From contig JBIKRQ010000255.1 of NCBI GenBank assembly GCA_044349155.1, positions 1 to 9,039 on the forward strand: 9,039 bases of DNA. Reading direction: 5' to 3'. Made by a program: the position numbers and the translations under genes. This document shows, piece by piece, positions 1 to 6,701 of this stretch; the stretch's first letter is position 1, and the number at the start of each line of letters is the position of its first letter. Source of the stretch: VGSZ01 sp044349155. Its GTDB lineage: Bacteria > Myxococcota > UBA727 > VGSZ01. The notes below the pieces were generated by a model, which was not told where the DNA came from, did not search any database, and saw only the letters and a list, made by a program, of their open reading frames with translations.

Positions 1-247
1 TGTCGCCCATGTGTTTGTACAAGCGTACGGCTTCTTGCGGCTCACACTCCTGGGCGCGGGCCATCATCTCGACGAGGACGGGGCGGTCGCCGCGATCCGT
101 ACCCGCAAACACATGTTCGCTGCGCGCAAACTCGGTGAGCAGGTTGACGACGTAGACCTGACCAAGCTCGCTGAGTTGCACCCCGCGGTGCTTCAACGAC
201 TGCTGCAAGGTTTCGCGAAAGTACTCCCGCATGTTGCCCACGAGCAC
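1..247 (-). CDS. Conserved hypothetical protein, N-terminal part (runs off left edge)
   Basis: Open from a GTG at 247 to the window edge, giving 82 codons without a stop. The start is chosen because a perfect AGGAGG lies 5 bases upstream (253-258); a second GTG at 241 and an ATG at 232 are less well spaced. The protein is soluble, with no signal peptide or membrane segment. It opens with a basic/aromatic stretch (MREYFRETL, residues 6-14), then an amphipathic segment rich in Leu and Val (VYVVNLLTEFA, 31-41), and ends in the window at LYKHMGD. The arrangement resembles small uncharacterised proteins of myxobacterial genomes, but I cannot name a family with certainty. It is divergent from the NagZ gene across a 142-base gap. 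The function is unknown and the C-terminus is missing from the window. Confidence 0.7.
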   Translation of the reverse strand, partial: MLVGNMREYFRETLQQSLKHRGVQLSELGQVYVVNLLTEFARSEHVFAGTDRGDRPVLVEMMARAQECEPQEAVRLYKHMGD

Positions 248-252
248 GACGA

Positions 253-258
253 CCTCCT
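253..258 (-). promoter_or_regulatory. Shine-Dalgarno site of the left-edge gene
   Basis: AGGAGG on the minus strand sits 5 bases before the GTG at 247 and decides that start. It shows that this genome uses canonical ribosome binding sites for some genes, in contrast to the neighbouring NagZ gene, which has none. Confidence 0.7.
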
Positions 259-351
259 GACCACCCCGACACACCAACCTTACAAAGCCCCATCGACGCG
301 ATCCCGTTTCCGCTGAAGTCGTCGTCGACACCTGTGCCTGGCTGAGACCGC

Positions 352-381
352 GCGACAGCAGACACGTTCGCTTGATATGAT
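352..381 (+). promoter_or_regulatory. Putative sigma-70 promoter, leaderless NagZ transcript
   Basis: GCGACA (352-357, 4/6 to the -35 consensus), an 18-base spacer, then TATGAT (376-381, 5/6 to the -10 consensus). The -10 ends 8 bases before the ATG at 390, so transcription would begin at or within a base or two of the start codon. There is no Shine-Dalgarno sequence in between. It lies in the divergent gap 248-389; no equally good promoter was found there for the minus-strand gene. Confidence 0.5.
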
Positions 382-389
382 CCGCGCGC

Positions 390-1523
390 ATGTCGACTTT
401 GCCCCTTGGTCAACTCTTCGTCGTCGGCTTCGACGGTACTGATGTCCCTGCTGCTGCCGAAGACCTCTTCGTGCGTCATGGGGCCGGCGGCGCCATCTTG
501 TTCAAGCGCAACATCGTCGACGTCGAACAGGTCGTCGGCCTCAACACGCGCTTGTTCGAGATCGGCCAGAAGTGTGCGTCCCCGCTGATCGTGTCGGTCG
601 ATCAAGAAGGCGGACGCGTGGCGCGTTTGCGTGGCCTGATGACCGATGTGCCCGCCATGCGCGTCGTCGGCGCTGCGGCGGCCACCGACCCCGAGCTGCC
701 CTACCGCCTCGGTGCGATGATGGCCCGCGAACTCGTGGCGCTGGGCTTTCACTGGGACTTCGCCCCCGTCGCCGACGTCGACACCAATCCGGCCAACCCG
801 GTCATCGGCGAGCGCAGCTTCTCGCGCGATGCCCACGTCGTCGCCGACGTCGCCGCCCGCTTCATCGAAGGCATGCAGGGCCAGGGGCTCGCGGCGTGCG
901 CCAAACACTTCCCCGGTCACGGCGACACCGACACCGACAGCCACCTCGCCTTGCCGCGTTTGCCCCACAGCGTGCAGCGCCTGCACGACGTCGAACTCGT
1001 GCCATTCAAGAAGGCCGCCGCGGTAGGCGTGGCCAGCATGATGACGGCCCATGTGATGTTTCCGGCCCTCGACCCCGACGAACCGGCGACGTTGTCGGCC
1101 ACCATCCTCGAGCAGCTGCTGCGAAAGACGTGCAACTACGACGGCGTCTGCGTGTCGGACGACCTCGAGATGGCGGCGGTGGCCGAGCGCTACGAGATCG
1201 AAGTCCTCGTCGAGAAGGGGCTCAACGCCGGCTGCGACTTGTTCCTCATCTGCAAAGACACCGACAAAGCCGCGCGCGCCATCGAAGCGGCCCACCGCCT
1301 CGTCGACACCGGCAAGGTCCCCGTGGCCCGCGTGCAGGAAGCCCTGCGCCGCGTGGCCGCCATGAAGCAGCGCTACGTCGGCGCGCCGGCGGCACCGTCG
1401 TTGAGCGATGCCCGCAGCATGCTGCGCACGGGCCCCCACACGGCCCTCGCTGAGCGCTTGATGGCGGCCGCCAGCGAGGCCACGGCGTCAGCCCGCCCCG
1501 ACAGCCAGGTCGACATCACCTGA
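390..1523 (+). CDS. nagZ: Beta-N-acetylhexosaminidase, glycoside hydrolase family 3 (NagZ type)
   Basis: The 377-residue protein is a GH3 TIM-barrel enzyme. NagZ enzymes release N-acetylglucosamine from GlcNAc-anhydroMurNAc muropeptides during peptidoglycan recycling. Visible motifs are DQEGGRV (71-77), the signature KHFPGHGDTDTDSH (172-185), whose D183-S-H185 matches the Asp/His acid-base dyad of the family, and SDDLEM (256-261), where D257 is the expected nucleophile. There is no signal peptide, so the enzyme should be cytoplasmic, as in Gram-negative NagZ. The length fits a single-domain enzyme plus about 45 Ala/Thr-rich C-terminal residues of no clear fold. No Shine-Dalgarno precedes the ATG; a TATGAT box ends 8 bases upstream. 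The gene stands alone and is closed by the hairpin at 1561-1588. The family is certain; the NagZ role rather than another GH3 hexosaminidase role is very likely. Confidence 0.93.
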   Translation: MSTLPLGQLFVVGFDGTDVPAAAEDLFVRHGAGGAILFKRNIVDVEQVVGLNTRLFEIGQKCASPLIVSVDQEGGRVARLRGLMTDVPAMRVVGAAAATDPELPYRLGAMMARELVALGFHWDFAPVADVDTNPANPVIGERSFSRDAHVVADVAARFIEGMQGQGLAACAKHFPGHGDTDTDSHLALPRLPHSVQRLHDVELVPFKKAAAVGVASMMTAHVMFPALDPDEPATLSATILEQLLRKTCNYDGVCVSDDLEMAAVAERYEIEVLVEKGLNAGCDLFLICKDTDKAARAIEAAHRLVDTGKVPVARVQEALRRVAAMKQRYVGAPAAPSLSDARSMLRTGPHTALAERLMAAASEATASARPDSQVDIT

Positions 1524-1560
1524 CATCGCCCCACACCTCCACACACGACTCGCCCAAAGA

Positions 1561-1588
1561 AAAACGACCGCCGAAGGGCGGTCGTTTT
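1561..1588. terminator. Bidirectional intrinsic terminator
   Basis: A perfect 12-bp stem, AAAACGACCGCC (1561-1572) and GGCGGTCGTTTT (1577-1588), has a GAAG loop. The GC core is flanked by A and T runs, so it reads as a Rho-independent terminator on both strands. It lies 37 bases after the NagZ stop and 18 bases after the stop of the convergent PilZ gene, so it can serve both. Confidence 0.9.
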
Positions 1589-1606
1589 CGTTGGCACGCG
1601 GAGCGG

Positions 1607-2341
1607 TCAGGCGCGCAAGACGAGGGCGACGTGGCGGGGTTCGGCCTGGCCTGAGCGCAGGCGTTCGAGGGCCGCCGTGTCGTCGACGGACAAGCCGACC
1701 AGCTCGATGCCGAAGCGATCGCCAGCGTCGGACGCGGCCACCCAGGCGACGCGGCCGTTGTAGCCGCGCGTGCCGCCCTCGGCCTCGATGTCGATGGCGA
1801 CCTCCATGCCGGCGCGTACGACGTCGGCGACGCTGCCCGTGCTGCGCAACTGCAGGCCACCAACAGACAGGTTGACCATGCTGAGCGCGCCACCCGCGAG
1901 CGGGCCCGCACCCTCGACGTTGCCCGAGATCTGCGTGCGCTCGAAGCTGCGTGCGGGCTCGTAGCTGTTCATCGCGAAGATGCGCGCCAACGCCGAACCC
2001 AGCGGGCCGCGGTCTTTGGCGAGCCAGTCGGACTCAAAGGCCACGCCCACGTCGTAGAGGTGGCGGCCCGTGGGGCTTTCGCGTTCGCGGCACCACATCA
2101 CCTTGCCGAGTGCCGTGAGCTCGTCGGCATCGCCGCCCACGTCGACGATGAGGTCGAGCGACGCGCCGTTGTCGACTTTGTGCTCGCTCTCGAGACGCAG
2201 GCCCTTGGGCGACACGTCGCTGGCTTCGGCTTCGCCCGACACGACGCCCGCCGACGTCTGCGCCGACCACCGCACCCGCAGCCGCAAGTCGATGCGGGGG
2301 CCGTCTCTGCGCTCGGATGCCTTCTGCGGAGTGGTCGTCAT
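1607..2341 (-). CDS. Tandem PilZ domain protein, probable c-di-GMP receptor
   Basis: The 244-residue soluble protein has two PilZ-like units. Unit one (about 10-105) has RRDGPR (R12-x3-R16) and DVSPKG (D42-x-S44-x2-G47), the two motifs that bind cyclic di-GMP in PilZ domains, and ends in a typical DVGVAFE strand (97-103). Unit two (about 131-220) has RSFER (131-135) and NLSVGG (157-162), ending in RFGIELVGL (209-217). Both units therefore keep the key residues, although the segment after RSFER is less typical. There is no catalytic or membrane domain, so it would act as a stand-alone receptor or adaptor. The ATG at 2341 is preceded by GAGGG with 5 bases between; the frame stays open further upstream, but that extension is Arg-rich and looks non-coding. 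It lies 110 bases downstream of a lipoprotein gene on the same strand, with a hairpin in its leader. Confidence 0.88.
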   Translation of the reverse strand: MTTTPQKASERRDGPRIDLRLRVRWSAQTSAGVVSGEAEASDVSPKGLRLESEHKVDNGASLDLIVDVGGDADELTALGKVMWCRERESPTGRHLYDVGVAFESDWLAKDRGPLGSALARIFAMNSYEPARSFERTQISGNVEGAGPLAGGALSMVNLSVGGLQLRSTGSVADVVRAGMEVAIDIEAEGGTRGYNGRVAWVAASDAGDRFGIELVGLSVDDTAALERLRSGQAEPRHVALVLRA

Positions 2342-2351
2342 CTCAGCCCTC

Positions 2352-2387
2352 GTTCTTCGGTGCCTCTTCGGGGGTGAGCCGAAGAAC
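2352..2387 (-). promoter_or_regulatory. Leader hairpin abutting the PilZ ribosome binding site
   Basis: On the minus strand GTTCTTCGG (2387-2379) can pair perfectly over 9 bp with CCGAAGAAC (2360-2352), leaving an 18-base loop. The loop holds a second copy of CCGAAGA (2371-2365), offset by 11 bases, that can instead pair over 7 bp with TCTTCGG, leaving a 7-base loop. The distal stem ends directly beside the GAGGG ribosome binding site (2351-2347). The two pairings exclude each other, so this could be an RNA switch, or simply an inverted-repeat operator. The structure is seen; the function is inferred. Confidence 0.45.
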
Positions 2388-2423
2388 AATCGAAGCGTCT
2401 CGTCGACGGTAGCAGGAGTTGCA

Positions 2424-2444
2424 GGCGCCACAAACCGCGGCGCC
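2424..2444 (-). terminator. Weak hairpin after the lipoprotein gene
   Basis: GGCGCC occurs at 2424-2429 and 2439-2444 and, being self-complementary, can form a 6-bp stem with a 9-base loop shortly after the lipoprotein stop at 2452. No T run follows on the minus strand. It may be a pause or Rho-assisted site, or chance in GC-rich DNA. If it does not terminate, the lipoprotein and PilZ genes may be co-transcribed. Confidence 0.2.
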
Positions 2445-2451
2445 GCTTTGG

Positions 2452-3135
2452 TCAGCGTGCTTGCAGATCTACCGTGACGGCGCTGTGGGGGGCCGCAACG
2501 AAGCCCTCGCCCGACGCCAACCAGGTGGTGTCGCCGACGGTGGTGCTTGCCTGCACGATGTAGGGGGCGCCGACACGCAGGCCGTCGACGACGACGCTGG
2601 CAACGCCATCGATACACGGCACGGAGATGTCGACCGCGCCGTCGACGGCGACCAGTGCCAACGGCTCGGCGTTTTCGAACACGCTCACGGTGAACGACGT
2701 GGCCTCGGCGTCGGTGCACGACTTGCCAGCAACGGTGAAGGCGATGTCGGCCGTGCCCGCGGTGACGACGAGGGAGATGGCGGCGCTGTCGACGGCGAGG
2801 CCGCCTTCAAGGCCGGGGCCCACCGTCACAGGAGCGGCCACACCCACCACGGCGTCGTCGTTGTGCAGAGAGGCCGTGACTTCGGCGACCGGGCCCGTGA
2901 CGAGGTCAGCGCCGCCATCAGCGCAGGGAGCGCTGTCGGTGGTTTCGGTGATCGTCGTCGACGTCAGCGTGTCGCGTGAGCGGATGACGAAGTCGACCGC
3001 GGTCCCGTCGGGCAGAGCCGAGCAGATGACGGCTGGTTCGCCCCCGTCGATGGTCCAGCTGACCGACACGTTTGGTTCGGCGGCGCAGCCTGCGAGCACC
3101 GCGACGACGAAGGAGCTGGGGACAAGGCGGTTCAT
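2452..3135 (-). CDS. Secreted lipoprotein with two Cys-paired repeats
   Basis: The 227-residue protein starts with a lipoprotein signal: a short basic start, a hydrophobic run, and lipobox LAGC (14-17), so C17 would be acylated. The +2 residue is Ala, consistent with outer-membrane sorting where the E. coli rule holds. The mature part is low in Lys, rich in Val, Thr, Ala and Asp, and predicted beta. It seems to hold two related units, about 22-108 and 127-224, each with a cysteine pair (C38/C71 and C140/C174, 33 and 34 residues apart), probably disulfides. No catalytic motif is visible. The ATG at 3135 has GGAG 6 bases upstream; an in-frame TTG four codons earlier is less likely. A TTGACG (3196-3191, minus) could be a -35 box, but its -10 is poor. 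The specific function is unknown; an extracellular beta-sandwich or binding role is a guess. Confidence 0.8.
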   Translation of the reverse strand: MNRLVPSSFVVAVLAGCAAEPNVSVSWTIDGGEPAVICSALPDGTAVDFVIRSRDTLTSTTITETTDSAPCADGGADLVTGPVAEVTASLHNDDAVVGVAAPVTVGPGLEGGLAVDSAAISLVVTAGTADIAFTVAGKSCTDAEATSFTVSVFENAEPLALVAVDGAVDISVPCIDGVASVVVDGLRVGAPYIVQASTTVGDTTWLASGEGFVAAPHSAVTVDLQAR

Positions 3136-3240
3136 GGCGAACTCCAACGCGACAACGACAGACTCGGTCGATCCCCCAGCGACGGCAAACCGTCAATGGT
3201 TGTTCCTGCCGTGGCCAGGTGCGGAAACCTCCATGCAGCC

Positions 3241-3269
3241 TTGCAGAGCGTCTTTGGGCTCAATACGTC
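3241..3269 (+). promoter_or_regulatory. Putative promoter of the AI-2E family gene
   Basis: TTGCAG (3241-3246), a 17-base spacer, then TACGTC (3264-3269), ending 6 bases before the GTG at 3276. The hexamers are only moderate matches. No Shine-Dalgarno lies between, so the mRNA could be leaderless. It lies in the 140-base divergent gap 3136-3275. Confidence 0.35.
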
Positions 3270-3275
3270 GACGAT

Positions 3276-4532
3276 GTGAACCGACGATTGCTGCTGCTGT
3301 TTTCCGACAAACGCGTGCAACGCACCATCCTGCTGCTGTTGCTGTGGGTGCCTGCTGTCGCCGTGTTGCTCGTCGTGCGCGAGGTGCTGCTGCCGTTTTT
3401 GCTGGCGTTTGCGCTCGCCTACGTGATCACGCCGCCGGTGCGGTGGTTGTCGTCGAGGACGATCCGCGGGTGGTCGCCGCCGCGCTGGGTCAGCGTGATC
3501 ACGCTGTACATCGGCACGGCCGTGATCGTGTTTGCCGCGGGCCGCATCTTTGTGCCGCAGCTGTACAAAGAACTGAGCCGGCTGGGCGGTGAAGCCAACG
3601 TCGCGTTTCAGCAACTTTCCGACGACAACATTGCCCGCCAGGCCGACGTGCTCGAAGCGTGGGTGCGTCGCAACGATTTGCCCATTCGCATCGTCACCGC
3701 CGAAGACGAATCGCCACTGGCATCGCTTGGCCCGGTTCGCCCGCGCGATGTCGCGCTGCAGATCGACGTCGTCACCGTCGTGCAAGACATCATCCGCGAC
3801 GTGAAGCACATGGCACACGAAAGGGCAGGGCAGGCGCTGTCGCAGCTGCAGTCGTTGGTGGCGCAGGCGTTGGGATTTGTGTTCTCAACGTTCGTGGTGC
3901 TCATGCTCACGGCGTTCATCGTTGCCGACGCTGAGCGGCTCACCACGTTCGTCTTCACCATCACGCCGCTGCGCGATCGCACGTCGCTGGAAGACCTCAT
4001 GCGGCGCATTGATCATGGCCTGTCGGGCGTGGTGCGCGGGCAGCTCACCATCTGCATCATCAACGGCATGCTCACGTTGGTGGGACTGCTGCTGCTCAAG
4101 GTGAAGTTCGCGTTCCTGCTCGCCACCATGGCGGCGGTGTTTTCGCTCGTGCCGATCTTCGGCTCGATCATGTCGACGATTCCGATCGTGATCGTGGGCC
4201 TGTCGTCGGGGCTGAGCACGGCCATGCTTGCGGTGTTGTGGATCGTGGGCATCCACGCGCTCGAAGCAAACCTGCTCAACCCCAAGATCATGGGCGATGC
4301 CGCCAAGATCCACCCCGTGCTCGTGGTGCTGGCGTTGGTGACCGGCGAGCACTTCTACGGCCTCGTGGGCGCGCTGTTGGCGGTGCCGATCATGAGCATC
4401 TTCGTGACCATCTGGAAGGCCGTTCGTGCGCGAGCGATGACGCTCGACGAAGAGATTTCGCACGTTGATGCTGCGCCGGTGACGACGACGACCGCCCCTC
4501 GACGCCGAACACGCCTGCGCGACGGCGGCTGA
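3276..4532 (+). CDS. AI-2E family transporter (PF01594-type membrane protein)
   Basis: The 418-residue inner-membrane protein has the family layout. There are N-terminal helices at about 17-34 and 36-53, one at 72-92, a soluble section of about 105 residues (96-200), a helix at 200-218, then a helical bundle from 256 to 382. Family landmarks are visible: GVVRGQL (251-257), LVPIFGSIMSTIP (291-303), NPKIMGDAAKIHP (335-347) and the closing GLVGALLAVPI (362-372). Members have been linked to autoinducer-2 export (TqsA) and to sodium/proton exchange, so the substrate cannot be told from sequence. The GTG at 3276 is used because the frame upstream has no plausible start nearby. The C-terminal tail (about 395-418) is Thr/Arg-rich and soluble. 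The gene is divergent from the lipoprotein at 2452-3135. Confidence 0.92.
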   Translation: MNRRLLLLFSDKRVQRTILLLLLWVPAVAVLLVVREVLLPFLLAFALAYVITPPVRWLSSRTIRGWSPPRWVSVITLYIGTAVIVFAAGRIFVPQLYKELSRLGGEANVAFQQLSDDNIARQADVLEAWVRRNDLPIRIVTAEDESPLASLGPVRPRDVALQIDVVTVVQDIIRDVKHMAHERAGQALSQLQSLVAQALGFVFSTFVVLMLTAFIVADAERLTTFVFTITPLRDRTSLEDLMRRIDHGLSGVVRGQLTICIINGMLTLVGLLLLKVKFAFLLATMAAVFSLVPIFGSIMSTIPIVIVGLSSGLSTAMLAVLWIVGIHALEANLLNPKIMGDAAKIHPVLVVLALVTGEHFYGLVGALLAVPIMSIFVTIWKAVRARAMTLDEEISHVDAAPVTTTTAPRRRTRLRDGG

Positions 4533-4594
4533 CGTTTTGGGCGCGGCGAAGCGCACGACTGTCAATACGAATCCGACCGCAAATCAAATGCCCG

Positions 4595-4622
4595 TTGTCG
4601 CCTGCGGATGCGGCGATAGCTT
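4595..4622 (+). promoter_or_regulatory. Putative promoter of the GE-linker lipoprotein operon
   Basis: TTGTCG (4595-4600), a 16-base spacer and TAGCTT (4617-4622), ending 6 bases before the ATG at 4629. There is no Shine-Dalgarno between them. It lies in the 96-base gap after the AI-2E gene, which contains no clear terminator. Confidence 0.35.
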
Positions 4623-4628
4623 CGGCGC

Positions 4629-6173
4629 ATGTCGCGTGTGCCGCTGCTCCTGCTGTCCATCGTGTGTGCGTGTGCCCCGGCGTGCTCGAGGCTGACGGCC
4701 GCTGCGTTGTCGTGCGCCGAAGACAGCGAGTGCCCAACAGGCTTCACCTGCGAAGAGGGCCTGTGCAGCACCGACCTCGCCGTCGGTGAAGGCGAAGGCG
4801 AAGGCGAGGGCGAGGGTGAGCCGGGCGAGGGCGAAGGCGAAGTTGCGGTACTCCCCACCGTCGATCTCGAACGCGTCGACAACGCTGCCGTCGAGCAAAA
4901 CACATCGTTCGTCGTGCGGTGGACCAGCACCGACACTGCGGCCTGTGAGCTGAGCATCAACGACGACACGCTCTCGGTTGCTGGCAGTGGCGTGCACACC
5001 GTCGAGGTCGCTGCCGGCGCTGTCTCCGTCGTCATCGATTGCACCGGTCCGGGCGGCGACGCCAGCGATGCCCTGACGGTCACGCCAGTGCTGCCCACGT
5101 CGGTGAACAGCGCCTGGCATGGGGCTACGCGTCGTTTTCGCATCAACCTCGACGTCGCCTGGCCGGCACTCGCCTCGACCGACCGCCAGGCTGTTGCCGT
5201 GCCCCTCGACCTTGAAGCTCACGCCCGCGCCGCCGGCATCACGCAGGCGCTGGCGTCGGCGTCGGTGTCTGTCACGACGCCACAGGGCACCGAAGTCGAG
5301 TCTCACTACGACGACGTCGTCGACCTGCTGTTCATGCGCATGCCGTCGCCGGGAAACACGCGCGAGATGACGTTTGAGGTCTACGTCGACAGTGGCGCCG
5401 ACCTCGTCGAAATCGACGGCACGGGCGACGACGACTACCTCGCGCCGTCGACGTTTGTGCCGCGGTGGTTCGCCTACGACGACTGCGACCTCGAAACCAG
5501 AAACGCCGCGAACGACGACACACCCGTCGTCGAGAGCTTCTTTCTTCGCGTCGCCGCTGGTGCCACGCGCATCGGGAGCGACACCGGCGGCGACCAGGAC
5601 ACCGATGCCTGGAGCAGTGGCGGGCATCTGCACGCGCGACGCGCGTCGGGACCGTTGGTGGTCACGGCGACGCTGCGCGAGGTCGAGATCAACAACGCTG
5701 TCGTCGTTGTTCGTCAGTTCATCACGAGTGCTGTGTCTGTGCCGCTCGTCCGTGTGCTCACTGTCGTTGATGCTGGTGTTCCTGTGACGCTACACCGTGC
5801 GTTTCAAGCGTTCACGTCGACCGACAACCAGCGCGCCATTGGCGGCAGCAATGCCATCACCGTGAGGTCGGGGCGCGACAGCACCACGGTTCGCGCGCGC
5901 CAGAGCACCACCACCAACGTCGTGGCGATCGACGACCTCGTGGGCGTGTGGGACGCCGGCGACGACAGCTCGTCGAACGACATCGTCACCGACGGAGCGG
6001 GCCTGCTGTCGTGGTCGGTCCCTGCTGGCACCACGGTGATCGAGCAGGACATCTACGCGCGCCGCTTCAGCGGCAATCCCTCCGTCGAAACACAGCACGC
6101 GAACAACGTCACCGACCTCGAGCACTACGACGCCGTGACCTTCGCCGCTTCGCTCGTGTGGGCGCGTCCCTGA
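4629..6173 (+). CDS. Large surface lipoprotein with Cys-rich head and GE linker
   Basis: The 514-residue protein is probably exported and lipidated. The hydrophobic start (4-14) leads to two possible lipobox cysteines, C15 (VCAC) and C19 (APAC). A small Cys module follows, C29-x5-C35-x5-C41-x4-C46, with CPTGFTC in its centre, of the kind common in myxobacterial surface lipoproteins. Residues 53-71 are nine GE pairs broken by one Pro, a flexible acidic spacer. Residues about 74-152 look like an Ig-like beta domain with C106/C138. Residues 160-256 resemble DUF2341-type beta domains (Trp, then RFRINLDV, then a GTEVESHYDD strand). The rest (275-514) is predicted beta, Asp/Thr/Val-rich and unassigned. 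No catalytic residues are recognised. Its stop overlaps the start of the next gene by one base. A sugar-binding or adhesion role is possible but unproven. Confidence 0.82.
   Translation: MSRVPLLLLSIVCACAPACSRLTAAALSCAEDSECPTGFTCEEGLCSTDLAVGEGEGEGEGEGEPGEGEGEVAVLPTVDLERVDNAAVEQNTSFVVRWTSTDTAACELSINDDTLSVAGSGVHTVEVAAGAVSVVIDCTGPGGDASDALTVTPVLPTSVNSAWHGATRRFRINLDVAWPALASTDRQAVAVPLDLEAHARAAGITQALASASVSVTTPQGTEVESHYDDVVDLLFMRMPSPGNTREMTFEVYVDSGADLVEIDGTGDDDYLAPSTFVPRWFAYDDCDLETRNAANDDTPVVESFFLRVAAGATRIGSDTGGDQDTDAWSSGGHLHARRASGPLVVTATLREVEINNAVVVVRQFITSAVSVPLVRVLTVVDAGVPVTLHRAFQAFTSTDNQRAIGGSNAITVRSGRDSTTVRARQSTTTNVVAIDDLVGVWDAGDDSSSNDIVTDGAGLLSWSVPAGTTVIEQDIYARRFSGNPSVETQHANNVTDLEHYDAVTFAASLVWARP
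4785..4841 (+). repeat. In-frame hexanucleotide repeat encoding the GE linker
   Basis: A run of GGNGAR hexamers (mostly GGCGAA and GGCGAG) encodes nine Gly-Glu pairs, interrupted by one CCG Pro codon. The 6-base unit means that slippage changes linker length by whole GE pairs and never shifts the frame. Confidence 0.9.
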
Positions 6174-6637
6174 TGTTCATCGAGGTCTACGACGACACCA
6201 CAGCGTCGGTGGTCTGGCTCTTTGCCGGCACCACGAACACCGTCGACGATCACGAGCGCTGGCTGTCGTCGATGCTGCGGCTTGATGCTTCTTCCAACGG
6301 CCGGCCTGGCGCAGCGTTGTTGCTCATCGACGAAGGCAATCCACCACCGTCGTCGTCGGTGCGTGAGCGGCTGCCGGGCATCGCGCGCAGTGTGCGAAAC
6401 ACCTCGCCGTTGGCGGTGGTGACGTCGTCGTCGGTGGCGCGCGGCATCATCGCGGGTCTCGACTTCACCGGCGTGGTGCGCTTCCCGTTGAAAGGCTTTG
6501 CCAGCGTCGACGATGCTATCGGCTGGCTTGGTCGCAGCAACGCTGCCTGCGATCCGTCGTTGTTGCACGAGCTCGTCGACGAGGCCCGCGCCCGGAGCCG
6601 TCGCACCGCCTCATCCCGAATGACCATTGAACACTGA
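6173..6637 (+). CDS. Hypothetical cytoplasmic protein, possible STAS/SpoIIAA-like fold
   Basis: The 154-residue protein has no signal peptide or membrane segment. It starts with alternating strands (MFIEVYDDTTASVVWLFAG, 1-19), then RPGAALLLIDEG (44-55), a helix containing RERLPGIARSVR (64-75), the strand AVVTSSSVARGII (81-93), and ends with FPLKGFASVDDAIGWL (104-119). This alternating pattern, with a Ser-rich loop before an Arg-Gly helix and a closing 'F-x-x-x-D-D-A-x-x-W-L', resembles SpoIIAA-like/STAS proteins. That is inference from pattern, and no catalytic site is visible. The ATG shares one base with the preceding TGA (6171-6173) and has no ribosome binding site, so translation is probably coupled to the lipoprotein. 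The last codons (about 147-154, residues SSRMTIEH) are encoded inside a hairpin arm and its loop, so the C-terminal tail may come from a repeat inserted over the original gene end. Confidence 0.75.
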   Translation: MFIEVYDDTTASVVWLFAGTTNTVDDHERWLSSMLRLDASSNGRPGAALLLIDEGNPPPSSSVRERLPGIARSVRNTSPLAVVTSSSVARGIIAGLDFTGVVRFPLKGFASVDDAIGWLGRSNAACDPSLLHELVDEARARSRRTASSRMTIEH

Positions 6638-6658
6638 CCATCAGGTCATTCGGGATGA
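6611..6658. repeat. Perfect 15-bp inverted repeat over the 3' end of the small gene
   Basis: TCATCCCGAATGACC (6611-6625) and GGTCATTCGGGATGA (6644-6658) are exact inverse complements around an 18-base loop. The left arm is coding and the stop codon (6635-6637) is in the loop. No T run follows, so it is not a textbook terminator. Within the loop region TGACCAT is repeated (6621-6627, 6635-6641). It is the first of four hairpins in a row. Confidence 0.85.
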
Positions 6659-6677
6659 ATCGCGGAGCGCAGTTGGG

Positions 6678-6701
6678 GTGGGGCCCCACGCTTCGTGGGG
6701 C
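6678..6701. repeat. GC-rich hairpin 2 of the convergent gap
   Basis: GCCCCACG (6683-6690), loop CTT, CGTGGGGC (6694-6701). The left arm also belongs to a 12-base palindrome GTGGGGCCCCAC (6678-6689), so three arms compete for pairing. Confidence 0.8.

Noticed and set aside
42..1439. Long open frame on the minus strand opposite NagZ (about 465 codons)
   Set aside because: Its translation is rich in Arg, His and Gly with no recognisable domain, typical of the antisense of a GC-rich gene; the plus strand encodes a clear GH3 enzyme with all motifs, and the minus-strand gene at 1-247 is in another frame.
572..1453. Plus-strand open frame overlapping NagZ (about 293 codons)
   Set aside because: It is extremely Arg-rich and lies in a shifted frame of a well-conserved enzyme; no sign of a frameshift in NagZ itself.
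2342..2719. Longer version of the PilZ protein starting at 2719
   Set aside because: The extension is Arg-rich, overlaps the lipoprotein gene, and the ATG at 2341 has its own ribosome binding site.
3181..3194. Small inverted repeat GACGG-CAAA-CCGTC in the divergent gap
   Set aside because: A 5-bp stem is expected by chance at this GC content, and it is not clearly placed relative to a promoter.
4584..5633. Minus-strand open frame opposite the GE-linker lipoprotein
   Set aside because: Its apparent repeats only mirror the hexanucleotide repeat; the plus frame has a lipoprotein signal, Cys module and coupled downstream gene.
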